Of a stretch of DNA of 64,000 nucleotides, positions 24,889 to 37,073 are shown piece by piece. The first letter of the stretch is position 1, and each line of letters starts with the position of its first letter. The stretch comes from Carya illinoinensis (Eukaryota; Streptophyta; Magnoliopsida; Fagales; Juglandaceae). The position numbers and the translations under genes are program-made. Location of the stretch: assembly GCF_018687715.1 (NCBI RefSeq), contig NC_056756.1:186001-250000 (forward strand), read 5' to 3'. Under the pieces are notes generated by a model. The model searched no databases and was not told the origin of the DNA. It saw only the letters and a program-made list of their open reading frames with translations.

Positions 24889-27016
24889 ATGAGCCACGAA
24901 GAAAACAACGACAACAAAACCACTGATGATGATCATGAGCATGATATGGTGATGCCCGGATTTCGCTTCCACCCTACTGAGGAAGAACTTGTGGAGTTCT
25001 ACCTTCGCCGTAAGGTAGAGGGCAAGCGATTCAACGTGGAGCTCATTACTTTTCTGGATCTTTATCGCTATGACCCTTGGGAGCTTCCCGGTATTATACA
25101 TAATTGCGCGCCCTCTTCATCAAGGATCCTATTAGTTTCCATTATATATATATATAAACTCCGGATAAGCAATTTAGTTTATATCCCCTGATCAGGATGG
25201 ATCGATGTTAATATTCGCAACTCTTATATCTGCTTTAATTTGTATGTGTATATATATATGTGTGTGTGTGTGTTAACTGATTTGTCTATTCTCTCTTTCT
25301 TCCATTATGAATAGCTTTGGCAGCAATTGGAGAGAAGGAATGGTTCTTCTATGTTCCTAGAGACCGCAAGTATCGTAATGGGGATCGCCCCAACCGCGTT
25401 ACCACTTCTGGCTATTGGAAAGCAACTGGAGCTGACCGAATGATCCGAACTGAAAACTTCCGCTCAATTGGCTTGAAGAAAACCCTAGTTTTTTACTCTG
25501 GGAAAGCTCCCAAGGGCATCCGAACCAGTTGGATCATGAACGAGTATCGCTTGCCTCAACACGAAACTGAACGATATCAAAAGGTAAGAGTCCCTTTATA
25601 TATATATATGTGTGTGTGTGTGTGCGCATCAAGAAGCAAATTAATTAGAAACTAAGAGAAAAACAAAAGCAGAAAGGGAATAGACTCCCATAGATCTTTA
25701 ATTATAAGAGAGAGCTAGCCCTTTTAATTTGGTTGATCTTGATGGGGATGATCATCTTCACTAGGGATCCCCACCTTAGTCCATATCACAAGCTCTTATG
25801 AAATGAAAAATGAAGTAAAGCCTTGAAGCCCAATTCTATCATTTACTCCTTCCCTAACCCTAGTTCATATATATATATATATATAGATTATCAATTAATA
25901 GATCTTGAATTAATGGTCTCTTCTTTTCTTATGAATTTCTTGCAAGCTGGCAGAATTTTTCAAAGGTTCAGTTCCAAGACGTGGGTCTATAGCATGACCC
26001 TGCAAGTATGCATGTGCAGGAAACATAAAACGAGAAAGATGAGATATTGCTAGGACTCCTAGCTGGAAATCTCAGTTCTCAAGTTTTTCTATTATTTTAA
26101 TGGCTTTATTTATCTTTATCACTCGAATTTAAAGCGCAGAAAATGCATGAACTTTAAATTCGGTAACCAATAAGGAACATCGGCCAATATTGGATATTTC
26201 TCATAACTGGGCGCAGTTGATCATACCCATTAATGTCGGAAAACTTTCATAAAGTCCCTTATTTTCCAATGAATTAATTGTACTAGTACTGTCAGTCATC
26301 GCCAGTTCCTCCTCCCAGCTTGCTTCCACCTTTTTTTTTTTCAGGCAGAAATATCACTCTGCCGTGTATACAAGAGAGCTGGAGTTGAAGACCACCCCTC
26401 TCTCCCTCGTTCTCTTCCATCAAGGGCATCCTCATCTAGGGTGACTCATACGAGTCGAAGGCAGCAATATGACATGGTTCAAAATTCCATGGAAAACTTT
26501 CAAGCTTTTGGAGGACAGTCACAGCCGAGTGAGGTGGAAAAGATGAATGAAACAGACGGAAGCAGTACTTCAGATATAACGACAGCTCTTGGGCTTTCCA
26601 AGTCAAATGCATACCGACCTGCAGCTGCCAGCTGCACCACTCTCGGGCTACCAGCTCCAATGGAAGAGGAAGAAATGGCGCTCTTGCACCATACAAAACA
26701 AACTTCCCCTTTAGTTAATTCCACTTGTGCCACCCTCTTCACAGGCAGCTTGCCTTCTGTCTCATCCAATGCGGTGGATGATCTCCATAGACTAATAAAT
26801 TACCAACAAGCAGCTTCAAGTATCAGTCAGCAACAACACTATTACAATGCTCACCATCACCCCAGCCAATTGATCTCTAACTTCCCACCACATTCACAAG
26901 CATTGGCCCTCAACACACTACCGAACGTGCTTCCAACTGCCTTCTCCGACAGAATATCGTGGGACTGGAATCCAATTCCAGAGGCAAACCGAGAGTACTC
27001 CAATCTCTTCAAGTAG
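24889..27016 (+). CDS. NAC035: NAC-domain transcription factor, LOV1/ANAC035-like (3 exons, 380 aa)
   Basis: Exons are 24889-25090, 25315-25583 and 26345-27016. Donors are CCCG|GTATTA and AAAAG|GTAAGA; acceptors are ATAG|CTTTGG and TCAG|GCAGAA, and the phases agree. The start is ATG 24889; no in-frame ATG lies upstream. Residues about 21-175 form a complete NAC domain: subdomain [80 protein letters not shown] and [25 protein letters not shown] and [11 protein letters not shown]. The acidic-histidine N terminus before MVMPGF, the fully shared domain wording and the C-terminal [18 protein letters not shown] match Arabidopsis LOV1/ANAC035, a nuclear DNA-binding factor that delays flowering and takes part in the cold response. 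The C-terminal half is Ser/Gln/His-rich, as expected of an activation region. No stops or frameshifts. Introns carry TA and TG repeats. Function in this species is inferred by homology. Confidence 0.93.
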
Positions 27017-27817
27017 CTAGTTGAATGAAGTGCACATAGAAACTAATATATATATATGTGCTTAATTATAAACTTGATGTTAATTCGGGTGATTTTTCTA
27101 AGTTTTATAATCATGTTGTTAGTTATTAGCTTTCAGATTTGAACTACGTACATTGATAAGTATTTATCATAGAAGTACAACTTTTTGCCTTTCATGTTTT
27201 TCTTGCAGCCTTCCTTTGTTTCAGCCTCCTTTCGGGTAGAAAGATACTAATTATATATTGGCTAACTCAAATTAAACGAGGTCTGTCTTGCTTAATCCTG
27301 TACGTAGAAACTTACAACAATAATAGAGTAGAAAAGCATATTATGACCTAATAGCGAGTTTGTCTTATAGATGCTCATTTAAAAGATTTAGTCTTCCAGG
27401 TTCTTTCTTCCTCGCTCACAAACACACGATATATCTCAATTGTTCACTGTTAAACCCTAGGAATGATGACAAGCCTGAATGGAGACAGGAAAATTGTCCT
27501 ATTTTGCTTATTTGGTATGGGTGAGGGGACGACCCGGCCAACTCCCCACCAAAAAAGAACCTAATTTTGTCTTTGTTCTTGGGGTTTTAGATATATATAG
27601 TGAAATACCTCATATATAAATCATGCAGTTTCAGAAGCATCAAATCTACTATGAAGTATCTGATCAGATCTAGATGATCAGCCACTCTAATATTCTTCAA
27701 TTCCATTAATTTTAGTACTGCACATGCATTAGGATCTATTGCATGCCCCGTCAAGATAACCAACTAAATGTAAACATGAATTAGAAACCAACTAACAGCA
27801 AATTATATAGCTGTGAA

Positions 27818-28104
27818 TTATTAATAGTATTTAGGCAGTTTGTGATAAATGATAATTACTACTGCAACCCAGAATATTCATACATTTGGGCGTATGTGCG
27901 TGCATGCGTGCGTCACAGCGAGTGTTAATGCTTTTATGGGTTTGTTATAGAGAGGTCCAGGCAACGCCAGCGTGTGCACTATGCACCGTGCTTTTATGAC
28001 CTAATACTTATTGGCCACTTTTTATTCCCAGCAGATTTAAATCGTATTGACATTCCAAAATTAAAGGGTATGCTTAACTCGATCGCTAGATGCGGCCTGC
28101 ATAT
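27818..28104. repeat. Diverged direct repeat, copy 1
   Basis: About 290 bp that matches 30299-30612 in the same orientation. Shared blocks include TTAGG-AGTTTGTGATAA, GGGTTTGTTATA, TGCTTTTATGACCTAATACT, AGCAGATTTAAATCGTA and AACTCGATCGCTAGA. The sequence between blocks has many substitutions and indels. No coding sequence or terminal inverted repeat is apparent. Confidence 0.65.
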
Positions 28105-30298
28105 TTGCTAGGATTAATATAGACTTTTTTTTTTCATAGTAGGTTATTCCTCAGGCTAGGAATATAGACTTTAGGATGAGGAATGACCTATAATGAGTAA
28201 AGACACAAAACAAACTGCATGCCCTTATGAGAACCCCTCGTTAGGGCGGAACCAACAACTGCAACTTCTACGTCGAGCTATATTAATTCAGTTTTCACTA
28301 GAAAACAAATTAGTTTTTGTAAAGTACTCCTGGTATATATTCGATCCTTCTCTGTCTTTAGAAGATCAGGAAGAAACAAATACAGTTTTTTATTTGCAAC
28401 GGGAGGTAGCTAGTTAGTGCTTGAGAGAGGTACGTAATTAATATTTTATATTATATATATATATATGCATCATGTATATATGTATACATGTAAATATATG
28501 TACGCATGTATGTATGTGTGTATGCATGCATGCATGTAAGATTCTATCTCAAAGTATTGATTAATTAAACGTACGTATCTTAATATTATTGCCGAATTTT
28601 TGTAAGCTTAACATGTGATCACATTTTTCAGAAACACGAGAGAAAATTTTGCATGGGAAGTGAACTAGATTTCTCTAAAATATCACTGATCTCTGGGGTC
28701 TTGATCTTCTCTTCTAAGGACTCTATATATCCTTAAGTTGTTCAGCTAGCTTTCATTAGCCTCCAAACGAATTCTCAATGTCACATTCTCATCCTTAGAT
28801 GTACGTATTAAGCTAGATGACCTTTCATTAGCCTCCAAGCGCTTCTAAGGAAAAGATGACCTTATTGATTTCTTTCTACTACGAACATTTCTTAAAAAGC
28901 TTATATATAATGATCATATATAGACCAACAAATATAATCTTTCATCTTTGGATTCATCTTGTGAAAAATCTTTAAATTCAAACATATCATGATCACAACC
29001 ACACTCACTCGTGATCCCTGCAGAAACGTACGGTAAAGGTCATAAAATTTTCATTCTCATTTGACGAGGAAAGATCACCAGAGCCACTTAACATTGATTC
29101 ATTATCAATCAAGGTGACATTTATTGCCCTCAATTTGGACTTCTTGTTGTTTATACATTCAGCTGTAACATATCCAAAATGATATATATATATATATATA
29201 TACGTATATATATACACATACATATAACATATATAATACACGTGACATTGAATTCTATGAGTTTTAACTATTATCCTCATCTCCTCTAAATTTTTCTTTT
29301 CCTTATTTATGTTGATATATAGAGCTACACCATTTGACCTTTTAAGAAATTTATTTTTTTCCCTATAATTCACTGCCGGCCATTTTTTAGCCTGAAAACT
29401 TACTAAATCGTTTTAGCAAGCTCCTCATCATTCATCTCATCATAAGTACTCGGTCCATATCGATGTGGGCGTTAGTTATCAATATTTTCTAGCTAATTCA
29501 TAATTTTCAAAGTACGTACTGGATTATTCTTCATAGATTGGGGCAAGGTCGTATATACGTACTTCATGGCAGCTTTGAAGAAATACATGAACTAACTTTT
29601 CTATTCTAACAGTATTAGGCCCTTAATTGCTAATTTCTCCGATCCTATGGTTGTAACATTTGGTCTGAATTTTCTGAAGGAAAAATTAATTTAACTCTTT
29701 ATAGAATTCTTTACTTAGAATCTCTCTCACGTAATTGAAATGACACTTTACGATGTCATTGAGTTTAGCATTAAAGTCATAAAAATTGTCACCCTTCATC
29801 CTAATTTCCTCAAATCAAATGGTTAACATCTACAACTTGAAATTTTTAACAATCTTGGTAGTACTTGATCACGAGCGATGACCTCTAATTAATTAAATAT
29901 CTCGTGCATATTTGGCTGTTGCACACATTAAGTAGGTCTCAAATTAAGTTTAATAAAAGACTTGGAATTGAATCCACTTAATTGGTGTTCTGAATCAAAC
30001 ACCTGATTAATTAACTCGAGCCAAAAGGTCTAGCACATGTCTTGTGAACTGTACGTACGTTCCGCACCAATCTTGAGCGGCCAACCTCTTGCGAATTGTC
30101 TCGCAGAAGTAATATCGCTACTTTTGCTCAAACAAGGGTACGTCTCACATGAAATTGTCTCGAAAACTCTCTACGCAACGTGCTTGACTGTGCGTGGTGT
30201 CTTACGATTTTTTTTTTTTAATTTTTTTTGGTGCAATTTTCTCGAGTGTCTCTGTGGGTCTTGCGGGTGTCTGACCGGCTAACTCCAAACATGCATTT

Positions 30299-30612
30299 AC
30301 GATTAATAGTAGCGACGTTTAGGAGTTTGTGATAATTATTATATGTATATGCAATATGCAGTACTACTCTTTGGGTTTGTGGGCATGCATGGGAACGTGT
30401 GTGGAATATATGTTGCTTTTTGTGGGTTTGTTATATATAGAGATCAAGTCCATCATGCAACGCCGGTGCGTGCACTATATATGCACTATGCTTTTATGAC
30501 CTAATACTTGTTGGCATGGTCAGTACTTTCTATTCCTCAGCAGATTTAAATCGTAATCACATTCCGAAAAGTTGTGCTTAATTAACTCGATCGCTAGAAT
30601 ATGCATGCAAAG
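30299..30612. repeat. Diverged direct repeat, copy 2
   Basis: Second copy of the 27818-28104 repeat, about 2.48 kb further on and in the same orientation. It contains a few extra TATA insertions. The nature of the repeat is unknown. Confidence 0.65.
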
Positions 30613-31276
30613 ATACATCTTTGTTTGGAATATATTATATATATATATATATAGATCAACTTTAATTAGGATCATGAGGAATTATCGATCAAGTAGCATT
30701 AATAATATTCAATTAATAAATATTAATATTCATAATATTACTTTCTTTTTCAATAATTTTTCTTTTGCCCAGAGTAGATTGTAGATTCTTCAGATCATTC
30801 TAATTGGCCTTTTTTCTTCCAAACTATTTGCTCCGATCATGCATGCATGTCCGCGTGCAGCGTTTTTCATGTATTGATCAGCAGTACTCCACGTCATCTT
30901 TTTATTTCTTTTTTATTTTTATTTTTGAACTGAAAGACCACGAGGAATATTATACCATGATAATTTATGTCTTGGCTAGCTCCAGCCAATCAATTTTGTT
31001 TGTCATTAATGTACTAATTACTGGCATGTCACCTGCATAAACCTTCAGTAGCTAACTTTAATCAATTAGGACGTTACAGAGTCATGCATGCATATTAACT
31101 TTTTTCTTTTTTTTTTTCTCTGAAGATACTCATATATTAATAAAAAGAAAGCAAGTTACAATCGTACGCGTCAAGTTATACATATATTTCATAATACTTC
31201 TTGGTGAATATTTGCCACTATGAAAAGCCAATAAACAATGGGGTACTCTGATAAGGGGTATACTTCCAATAGCATT

Positions 31277-31485
31277 TATCATAGATAAAAGAAGATATTA
31301 CAACACGTGTAATGATTACATTTGATGAATGTAATAGTTAGTTACTTTCTGTTATTTCTGTTATTATCTTCTATTTTACTTTCTTCTTTCTATTCTCTGT
31401 TATAAATACAAAGGATTCGTACTGTAAACGCAGGTTGAATAAACAAAGATCATTTTTAGTTCATTTTAGATTTTACTCTGTATCA
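31277..31485 (+). repeat. 5' LTR of the outer Copia (209 bp)
   Basis: Starts TATCATAGATAAAAG and ends CTCTGTATCA. A TATA box, TATAAATACA, lies at 31401-31410. It matches 45117-45327 with scattered substitutions. Confidence 0.9.
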
Positions 31486-31508
31486 TGGTATCAGTGTAAG
31501 AGAATTCA

Positions 31509-34500
31509 ATGTCCGCTGATTCAGAATCCATTTCCGCTTCTATTTCAAACACTACGAATATGGAAAGTAGTCCATACCACTTACAGAATGGTGATTCACC
31601 AGGAGCAATCTTGGTATCCAACGTCCTCATTGGGGAAAATTACCATACATGGAGCAGGTCCATGATTATGGCATTGAAGGCAAAAAATAAAATTGGATTT
31701 GTAAATGGATCGATTGTTCGACCAGCTTCAACAGATACTTTGAGTGATTTGTGGGAAGGATGCAATAATATGGTATCTTCTTGGATCATCAGTTCTGTAT
31801 CAAGAGAAATTGGGGCCAGCATCATCTGTGCTCAAACTGCTAAGGATATGTGGCAAGAAATCAAGAACAGGTTCACAAGGAAATGGGCCAAGAATTTTTC
31901 AATTTCAGAAAGATTTATCGATGTTGACTCAAGAAAATATGTCGGTAAGAGATTACTACACGAAATTCAAGTCTTTATGGGATGAATTGGTTGATTACAA
32001 TCAAATTCTCACTTATTCTTGTGGTATTTTAAGAACATGCACTTGTGATGCTATTCAGCAATTCTTGAAATATCAAGATAGACAACATGTCATTCAATTC
32101 TTAATGGGATTGAATGAATGTTTTTCTCCTGTTAGAGGGCAGATTCTGATGATGGAACCTCTACCAGAGATAAACAAGGTATTTTCTTTAATGTCCAAGA
32201 AGAGAAACAGAGAGAAATTAACAGAACCAGTGCAATTGACACTGTTGCTTTTATGAGTAAAATGCAAGAATCGAAATCATCATGCCAAAGATTTGTTCAT
32301 GAAAATCAGCAGTACAGAAGAGCAAGATTGATTTGCACTCATTGTGGGATGACTAATCACACGGTTGATAAATGTTACAAAGTACACGGTTATCCTCCTG
32401 GTTTCAAATCTAACAACTATCGACAGAAAGGAAAGTCTTCATCAGCAAACCAAGTCACAAGCCAACTTCTTGATACACCTTTTGAGTTTTATAATAATAT
32501 GCCTTTCTCTCAAGAGGATTGTCAGAAATTGTTAGCCTTAATCCACTCACAATCTAATGAAACCAGCACTCATCAAGCAGCCAATGTTATTTCTAATAAT
32601 TCTTCTCAAACCACTCGAGGTATGATTTTTTCCACTTTCTCTTCAAATTGTTCATCATCTTCATCAAGATTTCAGAATAGTTGGATTATAGACATTGGTG
32701 CTACAAACCATATTATTCATTCATTGATATCTTTAACTCCATAACAAAGTCTTTAAACACTTATGTTAAGCTTCCAAATGGCAACACTATACCAGTCACC
32801 CATCTTGGCATAGTTAAATTGTCTGAAAATTTAATTCTCAAAGATGTACTTTGTGTACCATCTTTTTCATATAATTTGCTCTCGGTTAGCAAACTTACTT
32901 CATCACAGAAATGCACCTTTATATTCCTACCTGATGTTTGTTTTATTCAGGAATTTACCCCATGGAAGATGATTAGAATTGCTAGAAAGTCTGCTGGGCT
33001 ATACATCTTGCAACAATCAGGTGCTTATGATGTTGAGTTTCCACCAAAATCAAATAATGTGAACTTTGTCACAAATTCCAAAATCTGGCATAGTAGATTA
33101 GGACATCCTTCTATGTCTCGATTGAATCTTCTTTCAAAGAATGTATCAGATATTAGTTTTTTAGACAAACTTGATGATCATTGTACAGTTTGTCCTCTAG
33201 CCAAAAAGAAAAGGCTTTCTTTTGAGACTCATTCATATAATAAAAGTTCTTCTTTCAATCTTATTCATGTTGATATATGGGGTCCTTTTGCTGTTTCAAC
33301 TCATAATGGTTCTAGATACCTTAGCGGATGATCACACTAGATTTACTTGGACATACTTAATGAAAACAAAATCTGAAGTTCAAAATATCTTCATTACTTT
33401 CTATAATCTGGTTGAAACACAATTTGAGAAAAAAATAAAATGTGTGAGATCTGACAATGGTTTAGAGTTTAACATGACAAATTTTTTTAATTCAGAAGGA
33501 ATTATGCATCAAGTGTCATGTGTAGAAACACCTCAACAAAACTCTATAGTTGAAAGAAAACATCAACATTTATTAAAGGTAGCAAGAGCTTTAAAATTTC
33601 AATCAAATATACCTTTGATTTTCTGGGGAGAATGCTTACTTAGTGCAACATATCTTATTAATAGAATTCCTTCTTTAGTAATGAATAACAGATCTCCACA
33701 TGAAATTTTGTACAATTCAATTCCAACATATCATCATTTAAAAGTTTTTGGATGTTTATGTTATACATCAACCCTTACCAAAAACAGATCAAAATTCTCA
33801 TCAATGGCAAGAAAATGCATGTTTGTAGGATATCCATTTGGTATAAAGGGCTACAAGCTTTATGATTTGGAACAGCAAATATTCTTTGTTTCCAGAGATG
33901 TAATATTTCATGAATCAATATTTCCCTTTTCATTTCACTCGAATACAAATTCCATAACTGAAAATGCATCTCAGCCAAATAGCATTTCAGAAAATTTCAC
34001 TCTAGTTCTTCCAAAACCAGTTCCAGATTACAATGAAAATGTAATCTATCTTGAACCATTGCAATCAGAAATTCTTCCTTCTGATTTAATTACTCAACCT
34101 AGTACAGATTTATCAATACATGATGAATATCAATTTCTTCCCTTGAGAAAATCAACTCGACAGCATAAGATGCCTAGTTATTTGCAAAACTATCATTGCA
34201 ATTTAGCTACTTCTGCTTCTCAATCATCTACCAGGGATCCTGCTACTAATCTAGGTAATAAATATAGCATATCTGAAGTTCTTTCTTACTCCAAATTATA
34301 TGAATCACATAAAATCTTCTATGTTGCTATTTCTTCATAATTAGAACCTTCATTTTATCACCAAGCTATCCAGCATGCTCATTGGAGAGCTGCTATGTCT
34401 GCAGAATTATCTGCATTAGAAATGAATGACACTTGGGCCCTCACCACATTACCACCTCATAAAACTCCTATAAATTGTAAGTGGGTATATTAGATAAAAA

Positions 34501-35679
34501 TACAATTCTGATGGTTCAATAGAGAGACACAAGGCAAGACTTGTTGCCAAAGAGTATACTCAAAAGGAAGGCTTGGATTTCTTTGAGACTTTTTCACCTA
34601 TTGCAAAGATGGTCACTGTGAGGTGTGTTCTATCACTTGCTGCAATACACAATTGGCAGATTTTTCATCTAGATGTTAATAATGTATTTCTATATGGGGA
34701 ATTAGATGAAGAAGTTTATATGAAGCCTCCTCCAGGTTATCTTAGCAAGGGGACAAAAGAGTATGTAAATTACAAAGATCTCTATATGGTTTAAAACAGG
34801 CTTCAAGACAGTGGAATTCCAAGTTTATCTCTGTGTTGTTTAACATAGGATTCTCACAATCGCAAGCTGACTATTCCTTGTTTACCAAGAAAGAAGGAAA
34901 TTTATTTGTTGCTCTGTTGTTGTATGTAGATAATATACTACTAGCTAGTAGTGATATAGATGCAATTGAGATTGTTAAAAAATCTCTAAGTGCTAAGTTC
35001 AAGTTGAAAGATTTGGGGCCAGCAAAATTTTTTCTTGGCATGGAAATTGCTAGATCAAAAAAGGGCATCTCTTTGTCTCAAAGAAAGTATGCTTTAGAAC
35101 TCATTTCAGATTCTGGTTTACTTGCTGCAAAACTAGCCTTATTTCCTATGGATACTCATGTGAAGTTATCAAAAGATGATGGTGAATTAGTAGATGATGT
35201 TTCAACTTATAGAAGGCTAATTGGCAGATTATTGTATTTGACTCATACCAGACCTGACATTACATTTGCAGCACATCACCTTAGCCAATTTTTAGATAGC
35301 CCTCGAATGCCCCATTTACAAGTTGCTATGAGAATCTTAAGATATCTCAAGTCTGCCCCTGGACAAGGCCTATTGTTTCCAGCTTCATCAAAGGTCCACA
35401 TCAAAGCTTTTTCATATTCAGATTGGGCTAGCTACCTAGATACTCGCAGATCAATTAGTGGCAATTGTATCTTTATTGGAAACTCTCTTGTATCATGGAA
35501 ATCTAAGAAGCAACACACAATATCACGATCTTCAACTGAGGCTGAATATAGATCAATGGCTTTCACAGTTTGTGAAATTATTTGGCTCAATACTTTACTT
35601 GCTGATCTGCATCAACAATACAATCAATTAGCTCTCCTATTTTGTGATAATCAAGCGACTCTTCACATAGATGCCAATC
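31509..35679 (+). pseudogene. Gag-pol of the outer Copia, decayed (continues at 44905-45108)
   Basis: The start codon 31509 opens a gag with a Retrotran_gag_3-like start (NVLIGENYHTWSRSMIMALK), frame-shifted near 31880. A zinc knuckle CTHCGMTNHTVDKC follows at 32336. The protease motif is altered: WIIDIGATNH instead of D-T/S-G (near 32685). Integrase has the HSRLGHPSMSRL zinc-binding part and catalytic segments [15 protein letters not shown] and [11 protein letters not shown], with a frameshift near 33320. RT contains [18 protein letters not shown] and a mutated catalytic box LYVDNILLA (D to N). RNase H runs from FSYSDWASYLDTRRS to FCDNQATLHIDAN, where the SIRE element inserted. Its last 68 codons resume at 44906 (NPVYHECTKHI, one stop) and end IYTSS, stop at 45106-45108. 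Confidence 0.85.
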
Positions 35680-37015
35680 TGTTGAACCCAAGGTTTCAAG
35701 TTTCATGTGATTATAAATCTACACATGGATTTTGATGATAACAAATGAATTCAAAGAATAAAGAAGTTTCAAACTCAAGTTGTCCACACAATGGAGTCAA
35801 GCATATCAAAGAACCAAGCATGAGCAAGAAGGAAACAAGTTCACATTAAAGTCATAGAGCAATGTTGTAAATCTCTTAAAATTCGAAATTAGGACTAATG
35901 CTCAAAATTAATATTTTATTATAAAGCATTAAAATATATTTTCCACATGTGCATGAATATTTTTGAAAATTAAATTTGAAAATTTTGAAAGATGATTGAT
36001 TGTCATCTTTCACATGTGCATATTTTATTTGAATATTTTCAAAAGTGATTGATGCTTTTTTAGACTTATACAAAAGGTAGATGATTTTGTTTGAAAAATT
36101 TGAAAAGTAAAGTGTGCTCCTTTTGTCATATACAAAAAGTAAAAAATTAGGTTTGAATTTTTTTTTTAAAGGAAAGTGTGCTCCTTTTGTCATATGCAAA
36201 AAGTAAAAGATTAGGTTTGAATTTTTTGGAAAAGAAAGTGTGCTCTTTTTGTCATATGTCAAAAGTAAAATATTAGGTTTGATTTTTTTGAAAAAGTGAA
36301 TGATGTTGTCTTTGACAATTGAAAAAGAAGAACCTTTTATTTGAATTTTTTTGAAAAAGTGAATGATGTTGTCTTTGACATGTGAATCTTTTTAAATTTG
36401 AATATGAAGTCTCATATGCCTATAAATAGATTATTTGAGAGCTTCACATTTACAACACCAAGAGCATACAACATTCATTCAAAGCTTTCATTCTCTCTTC
36501 TCTAAGCATTGAGCCTTAATCCTTATTCATTTTGAGAGATATAGTTTGCACTGTATTGTTCTTATTTCACTCATTAAGGAGTGTTTTCTGATAACCTACC
36601 CACTATCAGCTTTTGTATCAGAAAAAGGGTGTGTATAACCCTTGTGTGTGTAGAAAGCATTCTACACGGAGAATAGTTGAATCACCACGTGTAAGGTGAT
36701 TGCAAGTGTAGAGGGTGTTCTACACGGATCCTTTGTAGAGGTGTTGTTCAAAGGTGTAATATGTTTTTATCTCCACCTGAATGAGGTTGAATAGTGAATT
36801 TGGGAATCCTCAAGGGGTAGTTTGAGGCGAGGACGTAGGCAGTGGGGCCGAACCTCGTTAACATACTGAGTTTGCTTCTCTCTTACCCTTACTCTTTATA
36901 TTTATTGTTATTTCATATTTTGTTTATATTTTATATTATATATTTGATTTATAATTATTATTTTTTTAATACAACTCAATTCACCCCCCCTCTTGTGTTA
37001 GTCATCTGGGCAACA
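35680..37015 (+). repeat. 5' LTR of the SIRE element (1336 bp)
   Basis: Carries a TATA box CTATAAATAG at 36420-36429 preceded by three tandem 62-64-bp units that begin AGTGTGCTCCTTTTGTCATA (36111, 36175, 36237), then two copies of a GTGAATGATGTTGTCTTTGA unit. Such upstream arrays are typical of LTR enhancers. Compared with the 3' LTR it lacks about 70 bp near 36000. Confidence 0.9.
36420..36429 (+). promoter_or_regulatory. LTR TATA box
   Basis: CTATAAATAG in the 5' LTR, conserved in the 3' LTR near 44309-44318. It would place the transcript start near 36450-36460. Confidence 0.6.
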
Positions 37016-37017
37016 AT

Positions 37018-37029
37018 TGGTATCAGAGC
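37018..37029 (+). other. Primer-binding site of the SIRE element
   Basis: TGGTATCAGAGC, complementary to the 3' end of initiator tRNA-Met, two bases after the 5' LTR. Confidence 0.85.
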
Positions 37030-37073
37030 TAAGAGCTCTATTATAAGACTAACTATTTTTGAGTTAAGATCTT

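Larger units (their letters stand above)
27017..31276. other. Downstream spacer of the NAC gene
   Basis: 27017 to about 27300 is the likely 3' UTR and flank. The rest holds no supported gene; frames at 28193-28417, 29005-29373 and 30037-30282 are motif-free. It includes the diverged repeat pair at 27818-28104 and 30299-30612. A pyrimidine tract at 31100-31121, followed by a TATTAATAAAAAGAAAGC block, resembles an old minus-strand retroposon tail. Confidence 0.45.

Noticed and set aside
30037..30282. 81-codon frame
   Set aside because: Ends in a poly-F run from T tracts; no family resemblance.
35876..36262. Antisense frames in the SIRE LTRs (also 43833-44216)
   Set aside because: They only translate the 63-bp LTR repeats (repeated YDKRSTLSF); no start context, unlike ORFs A and B.
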